From Gavia stellata (Eukaryota; Chordata; Aves; Gaviiformes; Gaviidae): 64,000 bases of DNA. Positions 40,912 through 53,400 of the stretch are shown here, piece after piece (the first letter of the stretch is position 1; each line of letters opens with the position of its first letter). The DNA is taken from the NCBI RefSeq assembly GCF_030936135.1, contig NC_082600.1, forward strand, positions 27,473,943 through 27,537,942, given 5' to 3'. Below the pieces are notes generated by a model. The model worked only from the letters and a program-made list of their open reading frames with translations. It was not told the DNA's origin and did no database searches. The translations under genes and the position numbers were made by a program.

Positions 40912-41354
40912 CTTGCCCGCCTCACGTGATGCGTGGCCGCTGCTCGCGGGACACACACACACCCCCTCCGGCACGTGACCCCTCGCGGCCGAGCCCGAGA
41001 GGGAAAGGGAAAACAAACCACCGCCCGAGCCCCACGTGTCGCTCTCGCCGCCACCGCCAGGAGGCGTCGCCGCAGGGCGGCGCTCGGCCAATCCGGGCTC
41101 TGGCGCTCGGTGGGCGGCTTAGCTCTCGCGGCCAATCCACGGCCCGCCACGGGGGGCGGAGGGGCGGGGGGCGGGGGCGACGGGCTTGCTGACGGCGATT
41201 GGCTGCGAGCCGCGCGGGCCCCGCCGGAGGGGGCGCGGAGCGGGCGAGGCCTGTGCGTGGGAGGCCAATGATCGCGCGGGGGCGGTGCCTCGGGCGGGCG
41301 GGGGCGGGGCGAGGGGCGCCGTCGGGCGCCGCGGTGCAGCGACCCTCGGCCGGG
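40912..41354. promoter_or_regulatory. bidirectional CpG-island promoter of LIN52 and ALDH6A1
   Basis: Only 443 bp separate the two divergent start codons. The interval is GC- and CpG-rich and lacks a TATA box. The LIN52-proximal half holds three perfect CACGTG E-boxes at 40923-40928, 40972-40977 and 41033-41038, of the kind bound by USF, MYC or TFEB-family factors. The ALDH6A1-proximal half holds four CCAAT boxes at 41088-41092, 41132-41136, 41198-41202 (reverse) and 41265-41269, together with several GGGCGG Sp1-type boxes. CCAAT plus GC boxes are typical of divergent housekeeping promoters. Transcription starts cannot be fixed from sequence alone. Confidence 0.9.
41151..41184 (+). other. potential G-quadruplex tract in the promoter
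   Basis: Five or more runs of at least three G, separated by one to three bases, occur in about 34 bases between the second and third CCAAT boxes. This fits a G-quadruplex-forming pattern and also overlaps Sp1-type boxes. Confidence 0.5.
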
Positions 41355-41423
41355 ATGGCGGCGGTGGCAGCGGTGGCGGTGGCGCGCGGCGCCTGGGGCG
41401 GGCGGCGGCGCGTAGCGCTGAGG
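41355..41423 (+). CDS. ALDH6A1: ALDH6A1 coding exon 1 (matrix-targeting start)
   Basis: The exon encodes residues 1-23, rich in Ala, Val and Arg and without acidic residues, as in a mitochondrial presequence. The donor is GTGAGG. This exon is the least conserved part of the family, so the exact start rests on frame continuity and position. Confidence 0.85.
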
Positions 41424-44400
41424 GTGAGGCGGCGGGCCCCGGCCCCGGCCCTGGCCCCGGCCCCGCAGCGGCCCCCGCGGTTCGGGGGGGCCGCGGCGCG
41501 GGCGGCGGAGGGGGGTCGCGGCCCACCTGGCCCCGGGGCCCCGTGGGTGGGGCGGTTCCGAGCGGGGAGTAACCGATGGCGCCGCGGCGGGGGGTGGGTG
41601 CTAGCCGGACCCGCGGGGCGGGCCGGGGGCCGGGGGCGGTCGGGAGCCCTGAGGAACCGGGCTGGTCTGTGCTTCCCCTCCCGTCCAGCTGCCGCCGAGA
41701 GCCGGTGTCCCCTGGATCGCCTCAGCCGCCGCCTCCTTCTCCTCCTCCGCGGTGGTGAGTGCCCGTCCCGCGGAGCGGAGCCGGCGGTCGGGGTGGGCCG
41801 CGGGCCGCGGGGGGAGGGCGCGGGAAGGCCCCGGGCGCCGCCGCTGCCCTCCGCAGCCGTCCGAAGACTTCCCTCGGGTCTTCTCTTCTGAGGTCGTTTC
41901 TGGCAGCGCGGCGCAGCGCAGCGCAGTTCCCCTCCCCTCCCCGTGGCTCCGGGTTGGTATTTCTGGAACAAACATTTGGGACTGCCCGTGCACGGGGCAC
42001 CGAGGCCCCCGTGCTCAACAGGAGGGAAGGAAAAGAAGTTCAATGCCAGATTCGTTAGGCTCCCGAGCTAAGAAGTGCCCGCTTGGGCAGCTCACAGAAT
42101 CACAGAATCACAGAATCACTACGGTTGGAAAAGACCTGTAAGATCATCAAGTCCAACCTGGGGAAAAAAAAAAAAAAGAAAAAAAAAAAAAAAGAAAAAA
42201 AACCCCACAAACAACCCACGCAAGCCAACCACCACACAACAACAACAAGGCACAACACACCAAAAACCAACCCACCCAACACCACACAGCACCATGTCCA
42301 TCAAGCTACATCCCACAACGCCACATCCACACGCTCCTTGAATACCTCCAGGGAGGGTGACTCTACCACCTCCCTGGGCAGCCTATTCCAATGTTTCACT
42401 ACTCTCTCGGTAAAGAACTTTTTCCTAATATCCAGCCTGAACCTGCCCTGGCGCAACTTGAGGCCATTTCCTCTAGTCCTGTCACTAGTCACTTGGGACC
42501 TGTCACTAGTCACTTGGGACCCTCCGCGGGTCGCGGTTTCGCCGCTCAGGGCATCGCCTCACGTTACTTCTTGCAGCGAGCCCTGCGCGGCTCAGCGGGT
42601 ACACCTAAGGGCGGTGTGTTAGTTCAGCTAATCGCGTCCTGATTTGTTTTCTCCATGTTCCTTAAGTAGCACGCGTTGTGCTATGTATACGTCAGGCAAT
42701 TTTTTTTTCCGATTTTTAGATTTCTTTTACCATGTGTAATAGCTCTTCAACGAGATTAGCAAAAATGGGTATAGAGTGTATGACTAATAATAATGTGTGA
42801 AAAAAGATTATTTGAAGCTGTGTGGACTGGCCTCTTAGCATCTATTTATGGCAGAGAGAGGATCTGATTTCCTTTGGGCCATGTCGAACAACTTTAACTG
42901 TTGTAGGGCCTTTTTTCTTCCCATATCCATGGCTGTACACTCTCCAAGTTCTGAACAGCTAAATCATGATTCTCCGAATAGTCTGCTTTACTACAGTCCT
43001 TGTTCCCACAGCAGGCTCATTCTCTACAGAAGAAAGGTGGTGATCTTATGGAAAAAGTGCAATCAATCTTAATTCAGCATTTCCCGGCTTGCTTAAAATA
43101 TTTTTTCTTTGTCTGTGCAATTTTCTAGATACCTCTTTTAGGTAATTTGAAAAAACATAAATTCCATAGCACTGAAGTCCAGTTGGGTCATAAAGCACCA
43201 GAGCGTGTAGGTCCACTGCAGATACATGTCACTTGGGCTGATGGAGTGACTGATAGCAGTAGGAGTTTGCCATTCTTTAGACCAGCATTAGAAGACTTTT
43301 TCTGACAGTCAGGAAACTCAGTCAAGGGACTCAGATTTCCTTCACTTCCTTCCAGGTTTTAGAGGGGATTTGGTTTCCATAGGCACAGACTTCTGCCTCT
43401 CTTTTCCAAGTGTAATTCCAGCTACGTAATCATCTGCAACTTTTTATTTTTGATTCACTCCTTGTGTTACCTCCGAAATCACTAGGTCTTGCTTATCCAT
43501 TAACAGTCTTACTTCACACTTCTTGTCCTAGCTTTCTCATCTCTGAGCTTTCTCAGCTTGTCCCAGCTCTCCTTGCTGTTCAGTCTTTTCACTTTCATAC
43601 ACTTTTCACTGTCATTACTTGTCCAGCCAACACCATTTATATTCCTGATTGTCTCTCTGATCTCTTTCCCTTCATTCCACCTTGGATAGTATCCCAATCC
43701 TCATATCCTTCTCCCACATCCTGATTTCTTCACAGTGTCCCCTGATATATTTGGGTGTATATCCCAGTTCTGTTGATCTGTCCCATTTCTGTTCTTCACA
43801 CAGCAGATCCATTTCCCCTTCCTCTTATCTGTTCTCCCCAAGCCACTGTTTTGTGGCATGATTAACTGGTTCTTGCTTTCTCCTAGTTCTCTTCTTAACT
43901 CCCAATATCAATTCCTAGTTTCTAGTTTCTTAATTTATACAGTCCCAATCTGTTTTGTTGCATGATACAGTTTTGTTGCCTCTCCAGTGCTAGTTACAGC
44001 TTCTACCTCTGCTTTTCCTTCTGCCCTATGTTTATCTGAACTCCTTATTCCAAACTTCCCTTTTCTTTCCTCTGCATCTGAGTTGGGAAGTTCTGTTTTC
44101 TGTGCTGCCTGCCCGGACAGTCACTGTGAACTCAGCAGATGCAGGTTCCTTGCTCTTAGTTGCAGGACCAAGTGGGGAGCGGGGAAAGTCCGATTTTATG
44201 CCTGTAGCTACGAGCTGGAGAGATGAACCTACTTAGTGGCATGATGGGAAGGAAACACACAGTACAGTGTGCACTGGGTACTTGGAATTCTCAGAAGGTG
44301 AATTATTAACTGTTTCTTCTGAGCATTTATGAATTGCGTTTTTTCAATTTTCTAACTTAGTAAACATTGGGTGATTAAGTAGATTGAAATAGTTCTGAAC

Positions 44401-47400
44401 ATAAGCATAGCAATGTAGTTTTTCTATAACTGCTTTTAGAAAGAATTTGGGCCATTTTGGTGTAAAGTGAGAGAAAAATAGGACAGAGAGCATGAAGAAT
44501 TTCAGCCTAAGCAGTTAGCTGGGTCTCACTGTAAATACTGGATCTAGACTCTCTAGTGGGCAGCATAGCGGTAAATGATGAAGGCTTGCATGTAGTGAGG
44601 CACACTGGTATTTAGGCACCTTGAGGCAAAGATCACTCACTGTCCAGTGTTTTGTCCTCCACAGCCAACAACCAAACTCTTCATTGATGGGAAGTTTGTT
44701 GAGTCCAAAACTACTGAATGGATTGATATCCACAACCCGGTAAGTGAAGTGGTCTCAGCTTATATATTAGCGATCACTGTGCAACAAGAGTCTGTGCCTC
44801 CGTTCAAGCATTTGGCAACAGGGGAAAGTACATACATTTCTTGAGAAAGGTTTAGACTTGGAGCTTAAGATGGATTTAACACTGTGTAATTGCTTCTCAA
44901 TTTCCTTTTCACATGAAATGACAGTCTTAGCAAAATGATGACTTCCTTTGTATCCCCTGTGTAGTAAAACCCTGATCTCTGGAAAGGAAGCTTAAACTCT
45001 GCTTACATTTTTTTTTTGCTCATAGAAAGGCTCTGTGATCAGTATGTCAAATTTCTGAAGGGTTTCTTTCACCCTGTATGTGAAATCAACTGGGTGTGAT
45101 TTGTTGCCAGCTGAATGTGAAGTCCTGATAGAGACTGATTTCACTCTCAGACCAAGGTAAAAAAGAAACTGACAGCTGAAGCTCCTCTCCTTTCAGAGAG
45201 CTTCTGTCTGTGAGCCACGATATTCACAGTGAATTTAGGGGTTGGATGCTATGCAGTGCAAAATAATTTTAGATTAGTAGCACTTGTACTTGTCTGAGTC
45301 CTCCACCAAAGACAAATGGAAATGAGGTTGCACTCAGAATTCTGGCCCTTCTGACCTCCCCTAGTAAGCGTTTGGACAGCAGTTTCTAAAACTTTTCTCT
45401 GTAAAACCCTATTTTGATTTGCTTTGTGGAAGTGATCAGGGCAGTGAGTCATGTTCATGAAGCTCATTTGGTCTCTATGTGGCGAATGATGTTCTTGTTT
45501 AATTTTCTTTCTCTCGTTTTGAGCAGTTTCTCTCTTAGTGATGTACCTGACGTTTTGGTCATGTCAAAGCAGGTTTAATTTTTAAGAGTGCATTAGAAGG
45601 AGATTAAACTGGCAAAGACAAACTTTTAAAGTTAAAATACTGTAGAACTAAGGTTGCTTGTAAAACTCTTACTTTGGCCTAGTGGTCTAGGTAAACTAAC
45701 ATCAGTGCCAATTGGACAGTCATGTACTGCTTTTTCCAAAGGAACCTTGCCTCGTTTAGTGCGCAAGAGGGACAGCACATGAGCCAAGATGATGCAGAGG
45801 GAAAAGACCACAGTCCACAGAAACCTTTGCCTTATACTCTCTAGAAGCTTCAAGATAGACAAGTCAATTCAACTCCAACTTGGAAATCAGCACTGCATTT
45901 GCAGCTTTCTGGGTGCCTAATTTGAGATGTGTAGAGTGCAGGTTTTCAGAACTATTCCAGTTGTAGCCCAGGACTTTTGTGTGCATCAAGGAGGGAGTCT
46001 CTTTTGTGCTTTCCCCGCAGAAGTACTCCTTGTAGAACAAGGATATTAGGTGTGTGGTGTGAAAGGACCGTTGAATGATTGGCAGGGACAGATGGAAAAA
46101 GTTGAGTTTTGATGCAGTTTGTTTTTTCTTTCAGGCCACAAATGAAGTGGTTGGCCGTGTACCAAAAGCCACAGCCAGTGAGATGGAGGCAGCTGTGGCT
46201 TCTTGCAAAAAGGCTTTTTGGAATTGGTCAGAAACATCTGTTTTGAGTCGCCAGCAAATCTTCCTGCGTTATCAACAACTCATCAAAGACAATCTGGTGA
46301 GACATCACAGCTATGTGTGATGGCTGTTGCTGAATGCATTGCAGTTGACTTTAGGAATTAAATTGAGAGGCTTGGGGTTTACAGAGTTCTTGATGAGGCA
46401 TTGTTGCCATGATTGAGGAGCCAACCGAGACACTGTCATTGAGAGGTGTAGCAAAGCACTTTCCATCAAATGGGGACAGACAGGCAGTGTTTCTTAGGGA
46501 ATATTATTCTGCATTTGTCCTTTTACCAAAAGATCACAAGAGGAACTTTCAGCTTTGATGGAGAATGTGCCAGTTGATAAAGACAAGTGGGAGAAGTATG
46601 TTGCTGTGTCTTTGGATTTCCCTGATTGCTTTTTCGGTGTGTCTGTGGTGTGACACACGAAAGCTGTAGAGTGCAAGCCAACCCACAGTTGTTTTTTCTA
46701 AAATGTCACCTGTGTGGCTTATTGGCTTCTTGTCTACAAGGAGCAAATCAGTCAGTGTAGGTTTTTCCAGGTTCTGGTCAGTCTGTTCGTTGTGATGTTC
46801 AGCTCTCTGTTAACCTGTCTTATCCCTGCACCCTATTGGTGCAGGCAGTTTTCATGATGCACGCTATTCATGAGCAGCCGCTTTTCTAACGTTCATAAAC
46901 TTTGTGTTTTCCATTTTCAGAAAGAAATTTCAAAACTCATCACCTTTGAGCAAGGGAAGACCCTGGCTGATGCAGAGGGAGATGTGTTCCGAGGCCTCCG
47001 TAAGCTGCTGGCTCCTCTTGTTAAAAAAGGGGCTTTGAGAACCCATAGGAAGGGAGGAGGTGTCCTGAGCAACTGACTGCTCTGGGAGTCTGTACATGTA
47101 GCTCCCTTCATAGCCTCCTGCTGAAAGAAAAGGGGCAATTGTAACTCTAACCTGAAAAGTTCCCTTAGATAACGTTTCCTTAAATCACTTCCAAGTTGTT
47201 TGATCCTTCTTTTTCCTAGGAGTGACTACAAGTTGCTGTAAAGGGATAAGAACTTCTCACTTGTGCTCAAATGGCTAAGGTTGAGTCCCAGCTGGTACAA
47301 TAATACTATACCTGTGCTACTTTTACTGGGGCTGTTGTGTCTCTGCTCCTATCACAATGACATATAATGCACTCAAGAGAAAATGCATTCACAATAAGCT

Positions 47401-50400
47401 CACAGTGCTTGGCAGAGCAAAGGGATTTTCTGGAGCACAATGAGTTTTAAGTTGTGGGAAAAGAGGCTGAAAGAAAGACTTGGGTCAAGGCAGTGGTGAG
47501 AAGGGAGTTTGGGGACTAATTGTTAACAGATCATCCAGTGGCACCTTGCCCTTTCTGCTGCAGAGGTGGTTGAACATGCTTGCAGTGTGACATCCCTCAT
47601 ACTGGGAGAGACCATGCCCTCCATCACTAAAGACATGGACACTTATACCTACCGTCTGCCGCTGGGTGTGTGTGCTGGAATTGCACCGTTCAATTTCCCA
47701 GCCATGATTCCTCTTTGGATGTTCCCCATGGCTATGGTTTGTGGAAACACCTTCTTGATGAAACCATCTGAGCGTGTACCAGGAGCACTCATGTTCCTTG
47801 CCAAGCTGTTTCAGGATGCTGGTGCCCCCGATGGGACCCTGAATATCATCCATGGACAACATGAAGGTAATGATGGCCCTTCTTGGGAGATGGCTGGAGT
47901 GTGTAAGTGTTGTGGTGTATGTTCACTGGAGGTGCCGTTTGGAGACTCTGATACTCCTGTTGTTAGATAGATTTGGACAGATGCTTCAGCCCTCTTGGTG
48001 GAGGTGAAGGGGGGTGACTGGGAGATTCTCTGCCATCTTGCACCAAATCTTTCAGGAGATACGGTGGGCAAAATTTTGGGGACTGGGGTCAGAGTTCCCA
48101 AAGCATTTAAGTGCTCAAATTCTATTTAACAACCTAAGCTCAACTGAAATAAGTAGATAAATCATCTTGGTTTCCCAAGGAAGCCTAAACAAGAATTAAA
48201 TGCCTCACTGAATATGCAGTGGATGCCAGTATTCTAGCTCCTAACACGATATTTTTTACAGCACACAAGTAGCTTCAGAACACAAGGATACAAATAGACA
48301 ACAGTAACTTCACTTTGGCATCACTCAGGCACCTTGGGAGACGGCCAAAGCATGAAGAGATGGCAGAGAGCCAGGTGTATGAGGACAGGGGCAGGAGTAC
48401 ACATGCTGAGAAATTAGTGGAGAGTTGCATAGACAGGCAGTGGGGCAACTCAGATGTACGAAACACAGAGGCAAGAATTTTGAAAAGAAGAAAAATAAAT
48501 AGGTTTAGCACTGGGATGGGAACAGAGGAAGCATTTGTGCACCACAGTTATAATGTATTATTTTCTATTTGAAGCTGTGAATTTCATTTGTGACCATCCG
48601 GATATCAGAGCAATCAGCTTTGTGGGATCTAATCAGGCTGGCGAGTACATCTATGAGAGAGGATCCCGGAACGGCAAGAGAGTCCAGGCCAACATGGTAA
48701 TGCCTCTGAATGGAGCACACTTCAGCACATAGACTGCCTCTGTCTCCTGTGAATGTTAGGAGAGACCACACCACTCAGCAGCAGAAGCTGACTTTGCTAC
48801 TGATAGTTAAGTGATGAAGCTGCCCTTCTTGCCAGCCTGTTGGTGGCAGAGTCATAGCTACTATATGAAAATACTGCCAGAGAGCTAGAGAAGAAGTGGG
48901 CTGGGGTGGTTAATAATGGGAGACTGTGTATGTGTTACATTTCAGGGAGCTAAGAACCATGGTGTGGTGATGCCTGATGCCAATAAAGAGAACACCTTGA
49001 ACCAGCTGGTTGGAGCTGCTTTTGGAGCAGCTGGCCAACGCTGCATGGCCCTTTCAACAGCAATTCTAGTGGGAGAAGCTCAGAAATGGCTGCCAGAGCT
49101 TGTGGACAGAGCCAAAAATCTACGTGTAAATGCAGGTACAGACTGTGATAATTTTTTACGAGGTGCTTCACTTCTGTACAACTGTGGCTTGGAGTTATTG
49201 GCACCATACATTTGATGTGTTGGGGTAGGAGCTAGCAGATTGTCTGGATTGGGAAACACAGCCCTAGACTTGGAGTTAGGAATATGTAGGAAGGCTTGGC
49301 AGTATGACTGTGATGCAAGGGTTATGGGATTGGTCTTGTTTTAACTGGAGCTTTGAGGTTATGTCCTATGTTTAACTCAAACCTACGATTTATATAGCAA
49401 CCTCACTTAGAGAGCCTTCCAATTTGTAGTAAGCATGCAATAAAAAGGAAAAATGGAAACAAGTACATTAGAAAAACTAGACTGTTATTAATTCTAGGAG
49501 AATTATCTTTTTTTTATGTGCAATAAAGTCCTGCAAAGGGGACAAGTTTCCTTTCTGAGAAGAATCTGTTGTTGAATTTTGGCTTCCTGGTGATCTAAAA
49601 TTATGCTTATGACTTCTCTTATTTGTTGATTATGAGACTTGCAGGCTATTACCCCTGTTCATTAATGTCTCAAATCTTTGTTCGTGCCTCAGAAACATCA
49701 GGATTTTCAGATTTTCAGTTACCTCCATGATGCCTGTGAAGAGGAAGCTGTCAGGGTTAAAAACTTGGCGTCTCTGCCTTTCCACAGGAGACCAGCCTGG
49801 AGCAGATCTAGGGCCTCTAATCAGTCCCCAAGCTAAGGAACGGGTTTGCCATCTAATTGAGAAAGGAGTAAAAGAAGGTGCCAGCCTTCTTCTGGATGGA
49901 CGTAATATCAAAGTGAAGGGCTATGAAAATGGCAATTTTGTCGGGCCAACGATCCTTGCCAATGTCAAGGTAAGATGACCAAAACCAGTGCTTGAGAGTG
50001 TATATTGCAGGGTCAATTGAAAAATGTGTTATCCAAATCAGTCAGTAATCGATAATCACCACATAGAAAGCCTATAAATGGCTCAGCCTTCCTTTGCATA
50101 ATTCCAATGAAGGGCTCATTGTAGTGCTGTTGTGGAGGTGATAAAAGAATTTGCAGTAGTGCAAGATAACTCTGAATGAGGTTAATGATCTTAACTTGAA
50201 TGGATTGCAGCCGATTAAAGGAAGATATGGGCAGTTTGTACTGTGTTAAATTAAACGTCCGTCGAGCATAGTGTACTATCTGTAGTAATGGCCAGCAGCA
50301 GATGCCTAAGGAAGAGTATGACGAACAGCCAAACTTGCAGTTTTCCTTCCTCTGTTATACATTCCTGTAGTTTGCAATTTAAGGACTTGCAGAAACAAAA

Positions 50401-53400
50401 GTTAAATATTTGTGGAAATCTTGTCAAGAATAATATAGGATAAGGTAGAAAATCTCTTTGTTGTTGAATGTATTCACAACTTTGCTGAGTCAGCTTCTCA
50501 ATATAATGCATGGTGTGCAACAGATGGACACTACTATGGGGGAATATTCTTTACCAGGTACACATCCACGTGAGTTTTCATACCTGAATTTATACTTCTG
50601 TGTTTATGCAATTAGTTGGTATGATTTCCTTAATATTTAAGTATTTAACTCCTCATGGGCCTTTTGGTGAGTGATTCCATGATAGCAAACAAATCTTGAT
50701 AATTCTGCTATTGTACTTCGTAATCTTAGGATTTTATTGGTTTTATGCTATTATATAATTCAGGCTTTTCATAGAATCATGGAATCATTTAGGTTGGAAA
50801 AGACCTTTAAGATCAAACGTAAGTCCAAACGTTAACCTGACACTGCTAAGTCCACCACTAAACCATGTCCCTAAGCATCTCATCCACACGACTTTTAAAT
50901 GCCTCCGGGGATGGTGACAACCACCTCCCTGGGCAGCCCATTCCAATGTCTGACAACCCTTTCAGTGAAGAATTTTTTCCTAATATCCAATGTAAATCTC
51001 CCCTGGCACAGCTTGAGGCCATTTCCTCTTGTTCTATCACGTGTCATTTGGGAGAAGAGACCAGCACCCAACTCGCTACAATCTCCTTTCAGGTAGTTGT
51101 AGAGAGTGATAAGGTCTCCCCTCAGCCTCTTCCAGGCTAAACAACCCCAGCTCTCTCAGCCGGTCCTTGTAAGACGTGCTCCAGACCCTTCACCAGCTTT
51201 GTTGCCCTTCACTGGACACGCTCCAGCACCTCAATGTCCTTCTTGTAGTGAGGGACCCAAAACTGAACACAGTATTTGAGGGGCGGCCTCACCAGTGCCA
51301 AGTACAGGGGGACAATCACTTCCCTGCTCCTGCTGGCCACACTAGTTCTGATACAAGCCAGGATGCTGTTGGCCTTCTTGGCCACCTGGGCACACTGCTG
51401 GCTCATATTCAGCCGGCTGTCGACCAACACCCCCAGGTCCTTTTCCACCAGGCAGCTTTCCAACCACTCGTCCCCAAGCCTGTAGCATTGCATGGGGTTG
51501 TTGTGGCCAAAGTGCAGGACCCGGCACTTGGCCTTGTTGCACCTCATACAATTGGCCTCAGCCCATCGATGCAGCCTGTCCAGATCCCTCTGCAGAGCCT
51601 TCCTACCCTCGAGCAGATCAACACTCCCGCCCAACTTGGTGTTGTCTGCAAACTTGCTGAGGGAGCACTCAATCCCCTCATCCAGATCATCGATAAAGAT
51701 ATTAAACAAGACCGGTCCCAAAACTGAGCCCTGGGGAACACCACTTGTCACCGGCCACCAACTGGATTTAACTCCATTCACCACAACTCTGCCATCCAGC
51801 CAGTTTTTTACCCAGCGAAGAGTACACCCATCCAAGCCATAAGCAGTCAGTTTCTCCAGGAGAATGCTGTGGGAAACGGTGTCAAAGGCTTTACTAAAGT
51901 CTAGGTAGACTCCATCTCAGAAATTTCTTGCCTTATTTTCATTAAACATCTTAAAATACTACACTTTCCTGTGATGTGTCATAAATATTGCTAGGTATTT
52001 AAAAGTAAAAGTTTCACTGAGATTTTGTGATTCTTAGTTTTCTTATACAGGGGTAATAATACAGTAAGCTGTGTAAAACTTTACAACTTGTCGAATGAAT
52101 GTTTTGTGGTTTGCTGTGTTAGCGATTAGTGATAAAAGTACTCTCCAACTGGTGTTTTTGTATTTGTCAGATATTGCTCATTATCAGACATAAATCCTGG
52201 ACACTGAGTTGGAAAGGATAGCAGGTTCTAGTCACTTTGTCAACAAGAACTGAAGTAAACTATCCTCAATTAATCCTGCTCTTAATCCGCCTTGGTCAGA
52301 GTAGACCTGTAAGTGAGGTTAGGCAGGCAGTAAATGCAGAAAACGTTCTGGAGATGAAAAGTGATACCCTCTTTAGCAGGCTGGATAGATGGCAGAGCAT
52401 GGGAAATGGTGAAAGGCAAGGAAGACTGAAGGATGGCCTGTGGCAGTGCAATATGATGGGTGATCCTGGGAATATTCTGAGCGTTAGCGGCATGTATGTT
52501 TATTGTATTCTATTTACTAGGATATTTTTATTATATCCTGTTTATTATATCCTATATACAAGCTGCTTTTTCCGCTCTTTGTCTTGGCAGCCAAACATGA
52601 CTTGCTACAAGGAGGAAATCTTTGGGCCCGTCTTAGTGGTTCTGGAAGCAGACACTTTGGATGATGCCATTGAGATGGTGAACAATAACCCCTATGGAAA
52701 TGGAACTGCAATCTTCACCACCAATGGAGCCACAGCTCGGAAATATTCTCACTTAGTAGATGTGGGGCAGGTACGTTCAAGCTAGAATTGTTGCTATTAG
52801 TACTCACCATTTACAGTGGGGTAGCCATCCAGCTGTAGTGACTAATCATTGACTACTCGGCCAACAGTACCCAGCCTCAGATTTAAGGAAGCAAAATGTG
52901 GTAGCTTTTGGCTAGTGCTCTGCAATGTGCTACTTCTTGTGATTAATATGGCAGCTTTCATTTGGTTTAGGTGGGTGTCAACGTTCCAATCCCAGTACCT
53001 CTGCCCATGTTCTCTTTCACCGGCTCTCGTGCTTCTTTCAGAGGAGACACCAATTTCTATGGCAAGCAGGTAACTTAATGATTCAGAGTACTCTGTTGGG
53101 TTGAATTGTGATAAATCACTTTATAATGGCAACGGGGAGATGGTCATTAGACCTCATTAGTAAGGATACTTTGAAGCCATCTCAACCAGGGAACTGAAGA
53201 CCAGCCAGTGATCACAGACACCATAATGCATGTTACCATAGCCAATTCCTTTTTTTTTCTTAAATATGAAAAAGCAAGTCTTTTTTTAGGAGATTTGAGG
53301 ATGGAGCAAGAACTAAGTAGGAAGCTTTCTCACAGAACCAGAATCTTTGGGGAACTGGTGAAAGTAACAGGCTGACAGGAATTGTTCCCACAGATGAAAT

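Larger units (their letters stand above)
42097..42520 (-). mobile_element. CR1 LINE 3' fragment in ALDH6A1 intron 2
   Basis: The copy starts with three CACAGAAT 3'-end repeats, then TACGGTTGGAAAAGACCTG, and extends into the CR1 tail segment recognisable at CCTCCCTGGGCAGCC and AACTTTTTCCTAATATCCAGC. It is oriented antisense to ALDH6A1. The middle is replaced by an A-rich and then CA/AC-rich low-complexity tract (42161-42300). The distal end carries a 20-bp duplication. Confidence 0.9.

Noticed and set aside
40494..42043. Long frames on both strands in the CpG island, up to 373 codons
   Set aside because: They overlap each other in opposite directions, are Arg/Pro/Ala-rich because of GC content, and contradict the clear exons of LIN52 and ALDH6A1.
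47000..47076. Read-through of ALDH6A1 exon 5 into the following intron as an alternative C-terminus
   Set aside because: The extension is a short unconserved tail, while the GTAAGC donor and exon 6 restore the conserved QVVEHACS sequence exactly in phase.
51209..51835. 208-codon frame as a host gene
   Set aside because: It is a CR1 reverse-transcriptase fragment joined to a typical CR1 3' end.
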